Source of the DNA: Cyclobacterium jeungdonense
GTDB taxonomy: Bacteria > Bacteroidota > Bacteroidia > Cytophagales > Cyclobacteriaceae
NCBI RefSeq assembly: GCF_010994275.1
Contig: NZ_WMCD01000004.1
Location: 248,001-312,000 of the forward strand
DNA length: 64,000 nt
Reading direction: 5' to 3'
Positions within the stretch are counted from its first letter, which is position 1. Every line of letters begins with the position of its first letter. This document shows, in pieces, positions 34,635-43,944 of the stretch. The position numbers and the translations under genes were made by a program. The notes below the pieces were generated by a model. It ran no database searches. It saw only the letters and a program-made list of their open reading frames with translations, and was not told the origin of the DNA.

Positions 34635-35702
34635 ATGAGAATCCTGTTTCTACTAATGGTTTTGCTGTTTTCTTCCACCGGGCTCCGGGCATGGGGATTT
34701 TATGCCCACAGACTGATTAATAATCAAGCCGTTTTTTCACTGCCACCTGAATTAATGGTACTATTCAAACCATACCAGGGCTACTTACGGGAAAAGGCAG
34801 TAAACCCGGACCGCAGAAGGTATGCTGTCAAAGGGGAAGCTGAAAAGCATTTCATAGACCTGGATGTATACGGTGACAGCGCACTTCAGGTCTTACCCCA
34901 GAGCTGGTTCGAGGCCGTAACTCTGATTGGGGAGGACAGCCTTCGCCAATCTGGCATCGCTCCCTGGAGTACTTATCTGACGTACCTACAAATGGTCCGG
35001 GCCTTTGAACAAAAAGACACGGAGATCATTCTTCGCCTGGCAGCGGATTTGGGGCATTATCTGGGGGATATTCACGTTCCCTTGCATACCACCAGAAATT
35101 ACAACGGACAATTCACCGGACAATATGGAATTCATGGCTTTTGGGAGTCACGGCTACCGGAACTTTATGCCGAAAACTACAATTTCTTTGTAGGGAAAGC
35201 TGAATACGTATCCAATCCCCAACAAGTGATCTGGCATACGATTGCGCAATCGCATGCCGCGCTGGACTCCGTGCTGGGCTTTGAGGCTATACTAAACGAT
35301 CGATTTCCCGAGGATAAGAAATACAGTTTTGAAGAAAGAGGTGGCATCAATACCCGGGTTTATTCCCGGGATTTCAGCGAGGCCTATCACCGCATGCTGG
35401 CCGGACAGGTCGAACGGCAAATGCGGCAAACCATCAAACTCATTGCTGACTTCTGGTATTCGGCCTGGATTCTAGCCGGCCAGCCTGACTTCGGAGAGGA
35501 TCCGCCATCCATAGAGAATGAGCCTGATGAAAGCGATAGTACCTTTGTACCGGAGGATCCATCTCTAAAAGTCCGGCAACACGAAACCAGCCTTACGAGT
35601 CCACCAGGACATTTTTTGAAGAATTCAGGTAGGTTTTTATACTTCGGGCCAGCCTTTCGAAAGTATTTCGAAAGACGTCCTCGTTTTCTTCTAGTAGGGT
35701 AA
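34635..35702 (+). CDS. S1/P1-nuclease / zinc-dependent phospholipase C fold protein
   Basis: A 355-residue secreted protein from the ATG at 34635. The signal peptide MRILFLLMVLLFSSTGLRA is followed directly by Trp-Gly at the predicted mature N-terminus (AWGFYAHRLIN), as in S1/P1 nucleases where this tryptophan binds zinc. Further metal ligands: HFIDLD, DLGHYLGDIHVPLHT and GIHGFWES. It may cleave single-stranded nucleic acid or phospholipid head groups. The last 36 residues lie antisense to the end of the aminotransferase gene and look unlike the rest (FGPAFRKYFERRPRF), so the original stop codon may have been lost. Confidence 0.85.
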   Translation: MRILFLLMVLLFSSTGLRAWGFYAHRLINNQAVFSLPPELMVLFKPYQGYLREKAVNPDRRRYAVKGEAEKHFIDLDVYGDSALQVLPQSWFEAVTLIGEDSLRQSGIAPWSTYLTYLQMVRAFEQKDTEIILRLAADLGHYLGDIHVPLHTTRNYNGQFTGQYGIHGFWESRLPELYAENYNFFVGKAEYVSNPQQVIWHTIAQSHAALDSVLGFEAILNDRFPEDKKYSFEERGGINTRVYSRDFSEAYHRMLAGQVERQMRQTIKLIADFWYSAWILAGQPDFGEDPPSIENEPDESDSTFVPEDPSLKVRQHETSLTSPPGHFLKNSGRFLYFGPAFRKYFERRPRFLLVG

Positions 35703-36924
35703 CCCTGAATCCCCTCAAGTCCGAACAAAAGGAACTGACCGGAACCACACAAATTCTTTCAGCTGCAAGCAAATTATACACAAATCGTTTGTCATGAGGC
35801 ATCTCCTTTTCCTGAAGCCAATGGTCCAGGTACTTTTTGACGCGCTCATCCTGAATGGGCAAAAACTGTTGATGATCCAACACGCCTTCCTCAAAGATGA
35901 CCGTATTATAAAAAGCCCCTTTGGTTTTATTAAACTTAATACCAGTGACATTACCTAACACTTCTTCCATAATTCTGCTTCGGGTACCGATAGCGGCGTT
36001 GGCCGTTTTCCGGTATTCCTGGTAGGCCGGGTGGCTCATGATTTTAGGTATGGCAAGTTGGGGTAAGGTTGTTGAGCAAACCTCTATCATTTTTGCATTT
36101 TCCAGGGTAGTACAAAGCTTGGAAAATTCTTCTGAAGTATGTTGATTATAAAACTCCATCCACCCACAGCGTGACCCGGGCCAGGGAAATTCCTTGGAAA
36201 TACCTTTCAGTGAAATTCCCGGAAGATCATCCCCAAGGATCTCGGCCAGGCTTATGGCTTTGTAGCCGTTGTAGGTGATATTTTGATAAATTTCATCTGC
36301 GATTAGAAGGAGTTTGAATTCACGGGCTATTTCCACAAACCGATCCAATACTTCCCTCGGATAAACCATTCCCGTTGGATTATCGGGGTTAATGATCAAA
36401 ATACCTACAATAGAAGAGTTGTACTTTACCTTATTGTACAAATCCTCCATGTCGGGGTACCAACTATTATCCGGATCCAGGTTATAGGTAATTGGCCGGG
36501 TATTGGCATGCGCTGCCTCCGCAGAGCTGTGCGTAGAATAGGCAGGAGATGGACCAATAATTCTGGCCGTTGGAATCAGAAATTGATAGAGCTTTGCTAT
36601 CCCATCTCCCAGGCCATTAAAAAACAAGATGTCTTCAGGACCGATCCTAACGCCTCCTTTTTGATTATTCAAGCTTGCCAAAAATTTTCGCGTGGCCATC
36701 ATTCCCTTACTATCTGCATAGCCGTAAGTATGATCGTCCTGAACCAAATCTGCAACAATTTCTTTCATCCATTCCGGGATGGTATTGTTCTTCTGAATGG
36801 GATCCCCGATATTTTCCCAGGTAATGGAATATCCCAGCTCTTCGATCATCCTGGCTTTTTTGACAATGCCCCTGATCTCGTAATTCAATTCTCCAGCGCC
36901 CGGACGCAATAGCAATTGTCTCAT
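35593..36924 (-). CDS. PLP-dependent aminotransferase (class I/II)
   Basis: A 443-residue fold-type I aminotransferase. IINPDNPTGMVYP holds the conserved Asn, LLIADEIYQNI the Asp that holds the PLP pyridine, and GISKEFPWPGSRCGWMEF the Schiff-base lysine and the substrate-binding arginine. The N-terminus RQLLLRPGAGELNYEIRGIVKKAR is typical of a Bacteroidota group annotated as pyridoxal-phosphate aminotransferase; the substrate is not evident. ATG codons at 36924 and 36927 are both possible; the hydrophobic stretch further upstream is not part of the protein. The 3' end overlaps the opposite gene by 110 bases. Confidence 0.9.
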   Translation of the reverse strand: MRQLLLRPGAGELNYEIRGIVKKARMIEELGYSITWENIGDPIQKNNTIPEWMKEIVADLVQDDHTYGYADSKGMMATRKFLASLNNQKGGVRIGPEDILFFNGLGDGIAKLYQFLIPTARIIGPSPAYSTHSSAEAAHANTRPITYNLDPDNSWYPDMEDLYNKVKYNSSIVGILIINPDNPTGMVYPREVLDRFVEIAREFKLLLIADEIYQNITYNGYKAISLAEILGDDLPGISLKGISKEFPWPGSRCGWMEFYNQHTSEEFSKLCTTLENAKMIEVCSTTLPQLAIPKIMSHPAYQEYRKTANAAIGTRSRIMEEVLGNVTGIKFNKTKGAFYNTVIFEEGVLDHQQFLPIQDERVKKYLDHWLQEKEMPHDKRFVYNLLAAERICVVPVSSFCSDLRGFRVTLLEENEDVFRNTFERLARSIKTYLNSSKNVLVDS

Positions 36925-36990
36925 CATAATTTCCCGAAATGTGCTAATCAGACACAAAGAAACAAAAAAGCAAAACAACCTGTATGGGAA

Positions 36991-37026
36991 AATAAAAAAA
37001 AGAGGTGGAACCAATATGTTTCCACC
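36991..37026 (-). terminator. Terminator between ettA and the aminotransferase
   Basis: On the minus strand GGTGGAA (37026-37020), a 9-base loop, TTCCACC (37010-37004), then TCTTTTTTTTATTTT. It lies about 110 bases after the ettA stop. Confidence 0.82.
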
Positions 37027-37138
37027 CCCATTCAGTTACCGGGGCATCTTTCATGAAAAGTTCTTGTAAGACCCATAAATTTACAAACCCTGTAAGCTTG
37101 CCAATCTTGAAATCCCCGTTTACCGGAAAACCGGAAAT

Positions 37139-38818
37139 TTATTTGAGCTTTTTGTATTTGATCCGCTTCGGCATCACATCGCCCAATCGCTTCTTTTTAT
37201 TCTCTTCATATTCCGAAAAATTCCCCTCAAACCAATACACGGAACTGTCTCCCTCAAATGCCAGAATATGGGTACAAATTCTATCCAAAAACCAACGGTC
37301 GTGAGAAATAATAACGGCACAGCCTCCAAAGTTTTCCAAGGCTTCTTCCAGGGAACGTAGGGTATTCACATCCAGGTCATTGGTGGGCTCATCCAAAAGA
37401 AGGAGATTCCCCCCTTTTTTTAGCGTCATTGCAAGGTGCACCCGGTTTCTCTCTCCTCCTGAAAGCACCCCGACCTTCTTTTCCTGGTCGGCCCCTCCGA
37501 AATTAAACCGACTAACGTATGCCCTTCCATTTACTTCCTTATTGCCTAAGGGTATAAATTCATTTCCATCGGTGATGGTCTCATAAACGGACTTCTTCGG
37601 ATCCAGATCATCGTGTTCCTGATCAACGTAGGCGATTTCTACCGTTTCTCCAATTTCAAAATGACCAGCATCGGGTTTTTCTTTACCGGTAATCAAATTG
37701 AATAAGGTGGATTTTCCGGCTCCATTTGGGCCTATGACACCCACAATGCCCCCCTGGGGTAAAGAAAAGGTCAGGTCATCAAACAAGAGCTTTTCGCCAA
37801 ATGCTTTGGACACCCCCTTTACCTCTATGACCTTGCTACCCAGGCGGGGGCCAGGTGGAATGTAGAGTTCCAGTTTGGATTCTTTCTCCTTGGCATCCTC
37901 ACCTACCAGTTTATCGTAGGCATTTAACCTGGCCTTCCCTTTCGACTGTTTGGCCTTGGGTGACATCCGAATCCATTCCAGTTCCCGTTCCAGTGTTTTC
38001 TGCCTTTTGGACTCTGTTTTTTCCTCCTTTTTCAATCTTTCCTGCTTTTGTTCCAGCCAGCTGGAATAGTTTCCTTTCCAGGGAATCCCTTCTCCCCGGT
38101 CCAGTTCCAGTATCCATCCGGCCACATTGTCCAGGAAATACCGGTCGTGCGTTACGGCAATGACCGTTCCTTTGTACAGCTTGAGGTGCTGCTCCAGCCA
38201 AAGCACAGATTCCGCATCCAGGTGGTTCGTGGGTTCATCCAGCAGCAATACGTCCGGCTCCTGAAGGAGCAAGCGACACAAGGCAACCCTTCTTTTTTCC
38301 CCACCGGAAAGGTTTTCAACGATAGCATCCGCGGGAGGTAGCCGCAACGCATCCATGGCTTTATCCAACATGGTTTCCAACTCCCAGGCGTTGGCCGCAT
38401 CGATCTTTTCCTGAACCTCGCCCTGCTGTTGGATTAATTTATCCATGGCATCGGGGTCGTCCATTACCGCCGGGTCCATGAATTTTTCGTTTATTGTTTC
38501 AAAATCTTTGAGGAGCTGAATGGTAGCGGCAACGGCTTCCTCCACAATTTCTTTTACCGTTTTGGAAGGATCCAGTTCAGGCTCCTGTTCAAGCATGCCC
38601 ACCGAATAGCCGGGCGACCATACTACTTCCCCCTGATACTCTGAATCCTTCCCTGCAATAATGCGAAGCAGGGAGCTTTTTCCTGAGCCGTTAAGGCCCA
38701 GCACGCCAATTTTGGCCCCATAAAAAAACGAGAGGTAGATCTCTTTTAGTACTTTCTTCTGCGGGGGGTATATTTTTGACACCCCTGCCATAGAAAAAAT
38801 TATTTTTTCGTTACTCAT
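37139..38818 (-). CDS. ettA: Energy-dependent translational throttle protein EttA (ABC-F)
   Basis: A 559-residue ABC-F protein with two ATPase domains and no membrane part. First domain: Walker [10 protein letters not shown], signature [15 protein letters not shown], Walker [13 protein letters not shown]. Second: [36 protein letters not shown]. The arm ([23 protein letters not shown]) and the PtIM linker ([43 protein letters not shown]) identify EttA, which binds the ribosomal E site and gates the first peptide bond according to ATP/ADP ratio. Confidence 0.96.
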   Translation of the reverse strand: MSNEKIIFSMAGVSKIYPPQKKVLKEIYLSFFYGAKIGVLGLNGSGKSSLLRIIAGKDSEYQGEVVWSPGYSVGMLEQEPELDPSKTVKEIVEEAVAATIQLLKDFETINEKFMDPAVMDDPDAMDKLIQQQGEVQEKIDAANAWELETMLDKAMDALRLPPADAIVENLSGGEKRRVALCRLLLQEPDVLLLDEPTNHLDAESVLWLEQHLKLYKGTVIAVTHDRYFLDNVAGWILELDRGEGIPWKGNYSSWLEQKQERLKKEEKTESKRQKTLERELEWIRMSPKAKQSKGKARLNAYDKLVGEDAKEKESKLELYIPPGPRLGSKVIEVKGVSKAFGEKLLFDDLTFSLPQGGIVGVIGPNGAGKSTLFNLITGKEKPDAGHFEIGETVEIAYVDQEHDDLDPKKSVYETITDGNEFIPLGNKEVNGRAYVSRFNFGGADQEKKVGVLSGGERNRVHLAMTLKKGGNLLLLDEPTNDLDVNTLRSLEEALENFGGCAVIISHDRWFLDRICTHILAFEGDSSVYWFEGNFSEYEENKKKRLGDVMPKRIKYKKLK

Positions 38819-38948
38819 GGTTCTTTTGCGTTTAATTCAATCAACAAAGATGGTAAAAAATCCGCTTTCTTAGGATAAATGAAGCATTATTAATTAATTT
38901 GCAGAAATTGGAAAAACCACTTCAGAATTACAACCAACCTTGCTGATC

Positions 38949-40199
38949 ATGACGGAGCATCCCTATGGATATATAAAAGAGGACAAAATTTACTTGAAAG
39001 GATTTTTGGGCCAGGAAGACCGTGCCATCGGAGAGGTGAAGGAGGATGAAGCTTCCACCATTCGCTATTTCGAAGACAGGTACGAAACTATCAAGCAAAA
39101 GGTAGAAAAGCTCAAAAAAGACATTGCGGAAAACCAAAACAAAGGTTCATTCCTGATGAAATTGATCCACCTCAAAAACGCTCTCATGAGCTATGATGGT
39201 TTGGGAGATTTTCCAGCCCTGATCCGGGAACTTGAAGAACAGGAAGCATTCCTGGAAGAAATAATTCAGTCTAACCGGCAAAAAAATCTGGAAATAAAAA
39301 AAGCGCTGATAGAAGAAGCAGACGCCATTAAGAATAGTACGGACTGGAAAGAAGCTTCCGAAGCCTTCAAAGAGTTAAAATTAAAATGGCTTAAAACAGG
39401 ACCGGTAGAAAAAGAAGTTCAGGATGATATTGAGAAAGAATTTCAGGATATACTAGACGTATTTTACGGCAACCGAAAAAACTTTTTTGATGGATTGGCT
39501 CTGCAGGCAGAGCAGAATATTAAGGTATATGAAAGCCTACTCGAGCAAGCAAGAGAAGCCCACGATCTACCTGATGCAAAAACAGCCTTTGAAATCAGTA
39601 AGAAAATTCAAAAACAATGGAAGGCCTCCGGAAGAGTGCCGGCAGCCAAGAGACAACCCATATGGGACGAGTTTTCCAAGTTAAATAACCGTATCTTTAG
39701 TCGCTTCAAGCGGGTGAGTCAAAACACACCTAGTCTCAGCCCGGGCCTAATGATTAAGAAAATTGAGAAGTTAGCAGAAGAGATGAAAGTACTTTCCAGG
39801 GGAAAGATAGATGACACCAAGCTGGCGCAGGCTAAAAGGCTACAAGCTGAGTGGAAGAAACTTCCCCCAAAAAAACCAAGAAACGCACAACAAAGTATTG
39901 GCTCCTTCGTATTCTTTTCAGAAATCGTATTCGAGAAGTCCTTTCTGGACAAATTGTGTCATTCCAAGTATCCGGATTTTGATGCGAAAGCCCCAGAAGA
40001 ACAAGTCACTATAAAATCCGGGCTGTTAAAAGATCTGATCGCGAGGGACCAGCGGGAGTTGAACACGGTCAAAGAAAACACAGAAAATTTCAGGACCCAG
40101 GAAAGTGATTTTGATCAAATGATGCGAAGAAAAATCGCTGCCCATAAACGAAAAGTGGACGTTAAAAACCACATATTAAAAGAACTTACAAACAATTGA
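38949..40199 (+). CDS. DUF349 domain coiled-coil protein
   Basis: A 416-residue, highly charged, mostly helical cytoplasmic protein from the ATG at 38949 (the TTG at 38940 adds three residues). It contains repeated DUF349 helical units of about 70-75 residues: AEQNIKVYESLLEQAREAHDLPDAKTAFEISKKIQKQWKASGRVPAAKRQPIWDEFSKLNNRIFSRF and similar copies before and after. DUF349 proteins are widespread in Bacteroidota; the biochemical role is not established. It is divergent from ettA across a 130-base region. Confidence 0.88.
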   Translation: MTEHPYGYIKEDKIYLKGFLGQEDRAIGEVKEDEASTIRYFEDRYETIKQKVEKLKKDIAENQNKGSFLMKLIHLKNALMSYDGLGDFPALIRELEEQEAFLEEIIQSNRQKNLEIKKALIEEADAIKNSTDWKEASEAFKELKLKWLKTGPVEKEVQDDIEKEFQDILDVFYGNRKNFFDGLALQAEQNIKVYESLLEQAREAHDLPDAKTAFEISKKIQKQWKASGRVPAAKRQPIWDEFSKLNNRIFSRFKRVSQNTPSLSPGLMIKKIEKLAEEMKVLSRGKIDDTKLAQAKRLQAEWKKLPPKKPRNAQQSIGSFVFFSEIVFEKSFLDKLCHSKYPDFDAKAPEEQVTIKSGLLKDLIARDQRELNTVKENTENFRTQESDFDQMMRRKIAAHKRKVDVKNHILKELTNN

Positions 40200-40209
40200 A
40201 ACGTAATCG

Positions 40210-40268
40210 TTTGTGTTTTAAAAAGAATTTCTATTTTTGCACCCCGTTCAAGGGGACGTTTAAATTTG
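40210..40268 (+). promoter_or_regulatory. Two overlapping promoters in series for the DUF2795 gene
   Basis: P1: TTTG at 40210-40213, 18-base spacer, TATTTTTG at 40232-40239. P2: the TTTG of that box (40236-40239) serves as the -33 element, a 21-base spacer follows, then TAAATTTG at 40261-40268. The P2 box ends 8 bases before the ATG at 40277, giving a nearly leaderless mRNA. Between them lies CCCC-GTTCAA-GGGG (40242-40255), which can pair in the P1 transcript. Confidence 0.65.
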
Positions 40269-40276
40269 TGTAGACT

Positions 40277-40498
40277 ATGTATTGGACTTTAGAACTTGCC
40301 TCCTATTTGGAAGACGCTCCGTGGCCTGCCACTAAAGATGAGTTAATTGACTTTGCTATCCGGTCAGGAGCACCTTTAGAGGTAGTAGAAAACCTTCAGG
40401 AGCTGGAAGACGATGGCGAACCTTATGAAAACATAGAGGAAATCTGGCCGGATTATCCGACCAAAGATGATTTCTTCTTTAACGAAGACGAATATTAA
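40277..40498 (+). CDS. Small DUF2795-family protein
   Basis: A 73-residue acidic protein (MYWTLELASYLEDAPWPATKDELIDFAIRSGAPLEVVENLQELEDDGEPYENIEEIWPDYP...) that matches DUF2795, a small helical family whose function is not known. Strong promoter signals upstream and a perfect terminator downstream mark it as a separate, probably well-expressed unit. The acidic tail ends DDFFFNEDEY. Confidence 0.9.
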   Translation: MYWTLELASYLEDAPWPATKDELIDFAIRSGAPLEVVENLQELEDDGEPYENIEEIWPDYPTKDDFFFNEDEY

Positions 40499-40501
40499 CC
40501 C

Positions 40502-40540
40502 AAAAGCCTTCCACCGCGGAAGGCTTTTCCATTTTTTCCC
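40502..40540 (+). terminator. Terminator of the DUF2795 gene
   Basis: Perfect 11-base arms AAAAGCCTTCC (40502-40512) and GGAAGGCTTTT (40518-40528) with a five-base loop, then CCATTTTTT. Confidence 0.9.
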
Positions 40541-40577
40541 AAATCAGTAGTTACGTCCGTCCACTTTATTCCTGCAA

Positions 40578-41321
40578 TTAAATCCGCAAGGTTTTTCTTA
40601 ATTTGCCCATACCCGTTTTGCTTACCGGCAGTTGGGTGCCTTCTTTCAGGTAGACGAGGAAATTTTCTTTCTGAAAAGGTTCGATTTTACTGATCATGGA
40701 AACATTCACCATATGAGATCTGTGAATCCTCGCAAATTCTTCTGGATTAAGCACTTTCTCAAAATATCCCATTGTTCCTAATTTCAGGTAGCTCTTACCC
40801 TCAGCAACTATCTTTACATAGTCTCCGTCCGCCGAAAAATACGTAATCGTCCCCACAGGCAGGATATGAATTTTAGTGCCTGTTTTGACTACAACCCGCT
40901 GCAGATAATCCCGGACCTGAAGGCCCTCACTCACAGCACGAAGCCTGGACGGAAATCCGGAGGGGTCCTGAACTTCTCTACTGACCTTTTCCAGCGCCTG
41001 CTTTAATCGTTCCTTTGAAAACGGCTTTAATAAATAATCGATGGCTTGCTGATCAAACGCTTGAATGGCATAGGTATCGTAAGCAGTGGTAAAAATTACC
41101 TTTGGAGGCTCATCCAAAAGTTCCAGTAATTCAAACCCGTTGATTTTCGGCATTTCAATGTCCAAAAATAAAAGCTCGGGCTTTGTTTCTGCGATACCCT
41201 TAAACCCTTCAAAACCATCCTGAAAAGCGCCCACGACCTCAAAATCCGTGAATTCGGCCAGGTAATCAGCCAACAGCTCTCTGGCCAGCGGTTCGTCATC
41301 AATAATTACACATCGTATCAT
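40578..41321 (-). CDS. LytTR-family response regulator
   Basis: A 247-residue regulator from the ATG at 41321, one base after the kinase stop codon. Residues 1-120 are a receiver domain with the acidic pair IDDEP, phosphoacceptor Asp in LLFLDIEMPKINGF and lysine in LLKPFSKER. Residues about 145-245 are a LytTR DNA-binding domain (RVVVKTGTKIHILPVGTITYFSADGDYVKIV, IHRSHMVNVSMISKIEPF). It pairs with the sensor kinase just upstream; the shared operon with a LiaF-like protein suggests envelope stress control. Confidence 0.95.
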   Translation of the reverse strand: MIRCVIIDDEPLARELLADYLAEFTDFEVVGAFQDGFEGFKGIAETKPELLFLDIEMPKINGFELLELLDEPPKVIFTTAYDTYAIQAFDQQAIDYLLKPFSKERLKQALEKVSREVQDPSGFPSRLRAVSEGLQVRDYLQRVVVKTGTKIHILPVGTITYFSADGDYVKIVAEGKSYLKLGTMGYFEKVLNPEEFARIHRSHMVNVSMISKIEPFQKENFLVYLKEGTQLPVSKTGMGKLRKTLRI

Positions 41322-41322
41322 A

Positions 41323-42366
41323 TCAGCTAGTTTGAGGGATTTTAATACTTGCACTGAAAACCCCAGCTGAATTCCGAAGCATCAGCAAGTCCTTTCTTCC
41401 AAAAATAAGAAATAACCTTCTTTCCAAACTCTCCAAGCCAAATCCGGTTCCAGAGGCCTTCCCCGGTTGATTGTCAGTAGGGTTTTGCACCGTTACTTCC
41501 AGGTGATGCCGTTCCTTTCTTGCCTCAATGCGAATCAGGATGTCACCCGTTACACCGTACAAGCCATGCTTTACGGCATTTTCAACCAACGTCTGAATTA
41601 GAAGGGAAGGCAATTTCAATTGGTCTGCTTCGGCTGGAACTACTAATTCGTACTTTAGGCGATGACCAAACCTGATTTTCTCTAGCTCCAGGTACTGCCC
41701 GATAACCTTCATCTCCCTGGTTAAGTTTTCCCATTTCTTTGGATCTTTATTCAGGTTTTCCCTGTAAAAATCAGCAAGCCCCTGTACCATTTCCCTGGCT
41801 TTTTCGGGCTGCCTTGCCAGCAAGGCATTGATCGAATTCAGACTGTTAAACAAAAAATGGGGTTGCATCTGTTGCCGCAGGTAATGCAGCTCTGCATCGG
41901 TAGAAAGTTTTTGGCGCAACTCTCCCTGCTGCATCATCTGAAACTCTTTGATGGACGTTTTGCTGTATAAAATAATCAATCCCGCCAAATGAAACAACAA
42001 TAGCCCAACGATAACCCTTAACGGAAGCGATTCTTCAAATAGGGGTAAAAATTCCGGATTTCCCAAAAACTCCCCTTTCCAAAGCAACCGACAGGCAAAA
42101 ACAAGCGCAATGCTTATTACCAAAGAAAACATCAAAGTTGGCCAGGTTCTGAATTTGCCGATGGGATAATAATAAAGAATCAGGTTCAACATAAAAACCC
42201 CTAAGCCAAAAGCCAGCGTGCTCATAATAGCATCCTGAATCGCCCATTCCCACTGCTGATGCCAGAAAAAGGAACAAGCCAGGATGCCAGCAAAAACCAA
42301 CAGCAGGAAAGCCACGTGATCCAGTGGCTCGCCTGTTAGCTTATGGATTTTTAGTTGGTTTTCCAT
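41323..42366 (-). CDS. LytS/YehU-type sensor histidine kinase
   Basis: A 347-residue membrane kinase. Four hydrophobic segments in the first about 140 residues form the sensor; no extracellular domain is present. The phosphoacceptor region is QQMQPHFLFNSLNSINALLARQ (His_kinase family), followed by an ATP-binding domain with LPSLLIQTLVENAVKHGL and GTGFGLESLERRL. It is encoded between a LiaF-like protein (14 bases) and its LytTR regulator (1 base). Signal unknown. Confidence 0.94.
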   Translation of the reverse strand: MENQLKIHKLTGEPLDHVAFLLLVFAGILACSFFWHQQWEWAIQDAIMSTLAFGLGVFMLNLILYYYPIGKFRTWPTLMFSLVISIALVFACRLLWKGEFLGNPEFLPLFEESLPLRVIVGLLLFHLAGLIILYSKTSIKEFQMMQQGELRQKLSTDAELHYLRQQMQPHFLFNSLNSINALLARQPEKAREMVQGLADFYRENLNKDPKKWENLTREMKVIGQYLELEKIRFGHRLKYELVVPAEADQLKLPSLLIQTLVENAVKHGLYGVTGDILIRIEARKERHHLEVTVQNPTDNQPGKASGTGFGLESLERRLFLIFGRKDLLMLRNSAGVFSASIKIPQTS

Positions 42367-42380
42367 CGTGAATCAGCTGA

Positions 42381-43130
42381 TTAATAGGAAGAAATCTCTA
42401 TCCCTCCGAAAATGACCGAACCTGTAATCACCAACCTTTTTTGAGGATCTTGGGTGGCCTGGTGGAAGTGGCGTTTGTCTTCGACTCCTGCAGCGAGGTT
42501 ACTTACTCCCAACTGTACGTCCCAATGAGGCGGGACAATAAGCTTAACCCCCCCAAATACAACAGAAACCTTTAGAACGGCCTGATCTTGAATATCTGCA
42601 TGCATCAAATCGATGTCGGAGCCTCCAAATACCGTCGTAATCTCTCCTCCTTTAAAATCTTTGGACATGACTTTGCGCTTAAGACCACAAAACAAGGCCT
42701 CCACATTGAGATAATCCGAATTTTCTTTATTCACCCCTTCCGGATCATTTCCCGTTCTGAGTTTTTTTTCCCACTTATCATAATTTCCCTCCCAGTCTTT
42801 CCAGTTGATCGCCGGGTTTCGGTTCTTTTTAAAAATAATAAACAAACCCAGAAAGATTAGTGCCAGCGGAAAAAGGTAAGGCCCCAGCTCATAAGGCAAA
42901 TACAGCTTATCCCTTATCAGAAAAAAACCACCGATGATCAATAGCACCACTGACCCGGTATTTTGGAAGCCATTTTTGTAACCGGAATACAATCCGATTG
43001 CAATCAGTATCATCGGCCAGGAAAATATCCAACCGGGAATAAATACTCCAACCTGCCTTAAAAGGAGTAATGCGCCTATGACCAAAATCAGCACTCCCAA
43101 TGCATGATTTCCATTTCGTATGTTTTTCAT
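42381..43130 (-). CDS. LiaF-like membrane protein (LiaI/DUF5668 helices plus YvqF C-terminal domain)
   Basis: A 249-residue protein. Four membrane segments (about 8-26, 30-48, 52-75 and 82-100) are of the LiaI-LiaF type (ALGVLILVIGALLLLRQVGVF, WPMILIAIGLYSGY). The C-terminal soluble domain holds two copies of a VFGG motif (ITTVFGGSDIDLMHADIQ, VSVVFGGVKLIVPPHWDVQL), typical of the YvqF/LiaF family. In Firmicutes LiaF inhibits the LiaRS cell-envelope stress system. Here it starts an operon with a histidine kinase and regulator of a different class, so a similar inhibitory role is inferred. Confidence 0.88.
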   Translation of the reverse strand: MKNIRNGNHALGVLILVIGALLLLRQVGVFIPGWIFSWPMILIAIGLYSGYKNGFQNTGSVVLLIIGGFFLIRDKLYLPYELGPYLFPLALIFLGLFIIFKKNRNPAINWKDWEGNYDKWEKKLRTGNDPEGVNKENSDYLNVEALFCGLKRKVMSKDFKGGEITTVFGGSDIDLMHADIQDQAVLKVSVVFGGVKLIVPPHWDVQLGVSNLAAGVEDKRHFHQATQDPQKRLVITGSVIFGGIEISSY

Positions 43131-43237
43131 GGTTTGACTAGTTTAATTTTGAATACAATTTAACAGACAGGTTTAAATGAAAACAGGTCTTATCGGCCAG
43201 GTCCACCAGAAAACCGATAAACGACCTGAATTTTCGG

Positions 43238-43936
43238 TTAAATACTGCCTTCCCGTTTGTTTAGCAGGTAATTCGCAAAATCAAGGTCTTCAGGACTAGT
43301 CAACTTGATGTTTTCCGGATTTCCCGGTATCAAGCAAACCTCCCAACCCATGTACTCAAAAACCGTCGCATCATCGGTAAAAATTTCCTTTTCCCCTCCC
43401 GAAAATGCCTCTTTTATTTTGGCCAATTGAAAAGTTTGTGGGGTTTGTACCAGTCGAAATTGCCCCCGGTCCCGGAATACGGATTTGTCAGGTCCTTCTA
43501 TTTCACGAATTGAATCCTTTAGAGGAATCACGGCTATAGCGCTCCCCTTCACTGCTGCGGTTTCATAGCTATGGCGAATCACCTGTCCTCCCACAAAAGG
43601 CCGTACCCCATCGTGTATGGCTACCAATCCGGTATTGTCGGAAATACTATCCAGCCCGTTTCTAACACTGGCGAACCTACTCTTGCCCCCTTTCACTAAT
43701 TGGTGAGGAATGGAAAAGTCATGCTTCTGGCAAAGGTCATCCCAATAGGAAAAATCAGCTTCTGGCAAAACCAAAAGAAGTCGAATAGCTGGGTCAAGAA
43801 CAAAAAATTGATTCAAGGTATGCATTAATACGGGCTTACCGCCGATGGCCAGATACTGTTTGGCTATTTTAGTCCCCATACGGGTACCTGATCCCCCGGC
43901 TACGATGATGGCATACTTGTTTGAAACCTTTTCCAT
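43238..43936 (-). CDS. ispD: 2-C-methyl-D-erythritol 4-phosphate cytidylyltransferase
   Basis: Transfers CMP to methylerythritol phosphate in the MEP isoprenoid pathway. From the ATG at 43936 the protein has 232 residues; the longer frame would overlap the upstream gene. The N-terminal AIIVAGGSGTRMGTKIAKQYLAIGGKPVL holds the CTP-binding glycine loop; IHDGVRPFV and TDDATVFEYMG are diagnostic. It starts 8 bases after the DtxR-type regulator stop and is likely cotranscribed with it, though no functional link is known. Confidence 0.95.
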   Translation of the reverse strand: MEKVSNKYAIIVAGGSGTRMGTKIAKQYLAIGGKPVLMHTLNQFFVLDPAIRLLLVLPEADFSYWDDLCQKHDFSIPHQLVKGGKSRFASVRNGLDSISDNTGLVAIHDGVRPFVGGQVIRHSYETAAVKGSAIAVIPLKDSIREIEGPDKSVFRDRGQFRLVQTPQTFQLAKIKEAFSGGEKEIFTDDATVFEYMGWEVCLIPGNPENIKLTSPEDLDFANYLLNKREGSI

Positions 43937-43944
43937 GAAAGAAT

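Noticed and set aside
37855..38341. Overlapping open frames of about 95-100 codons on both strands inside the ettA region
   Set aside because: They lie entirely within ettA in other frames, have proline/serine-rich composition without family motifs, and ettA itself is intact with all its ATPase motifs.
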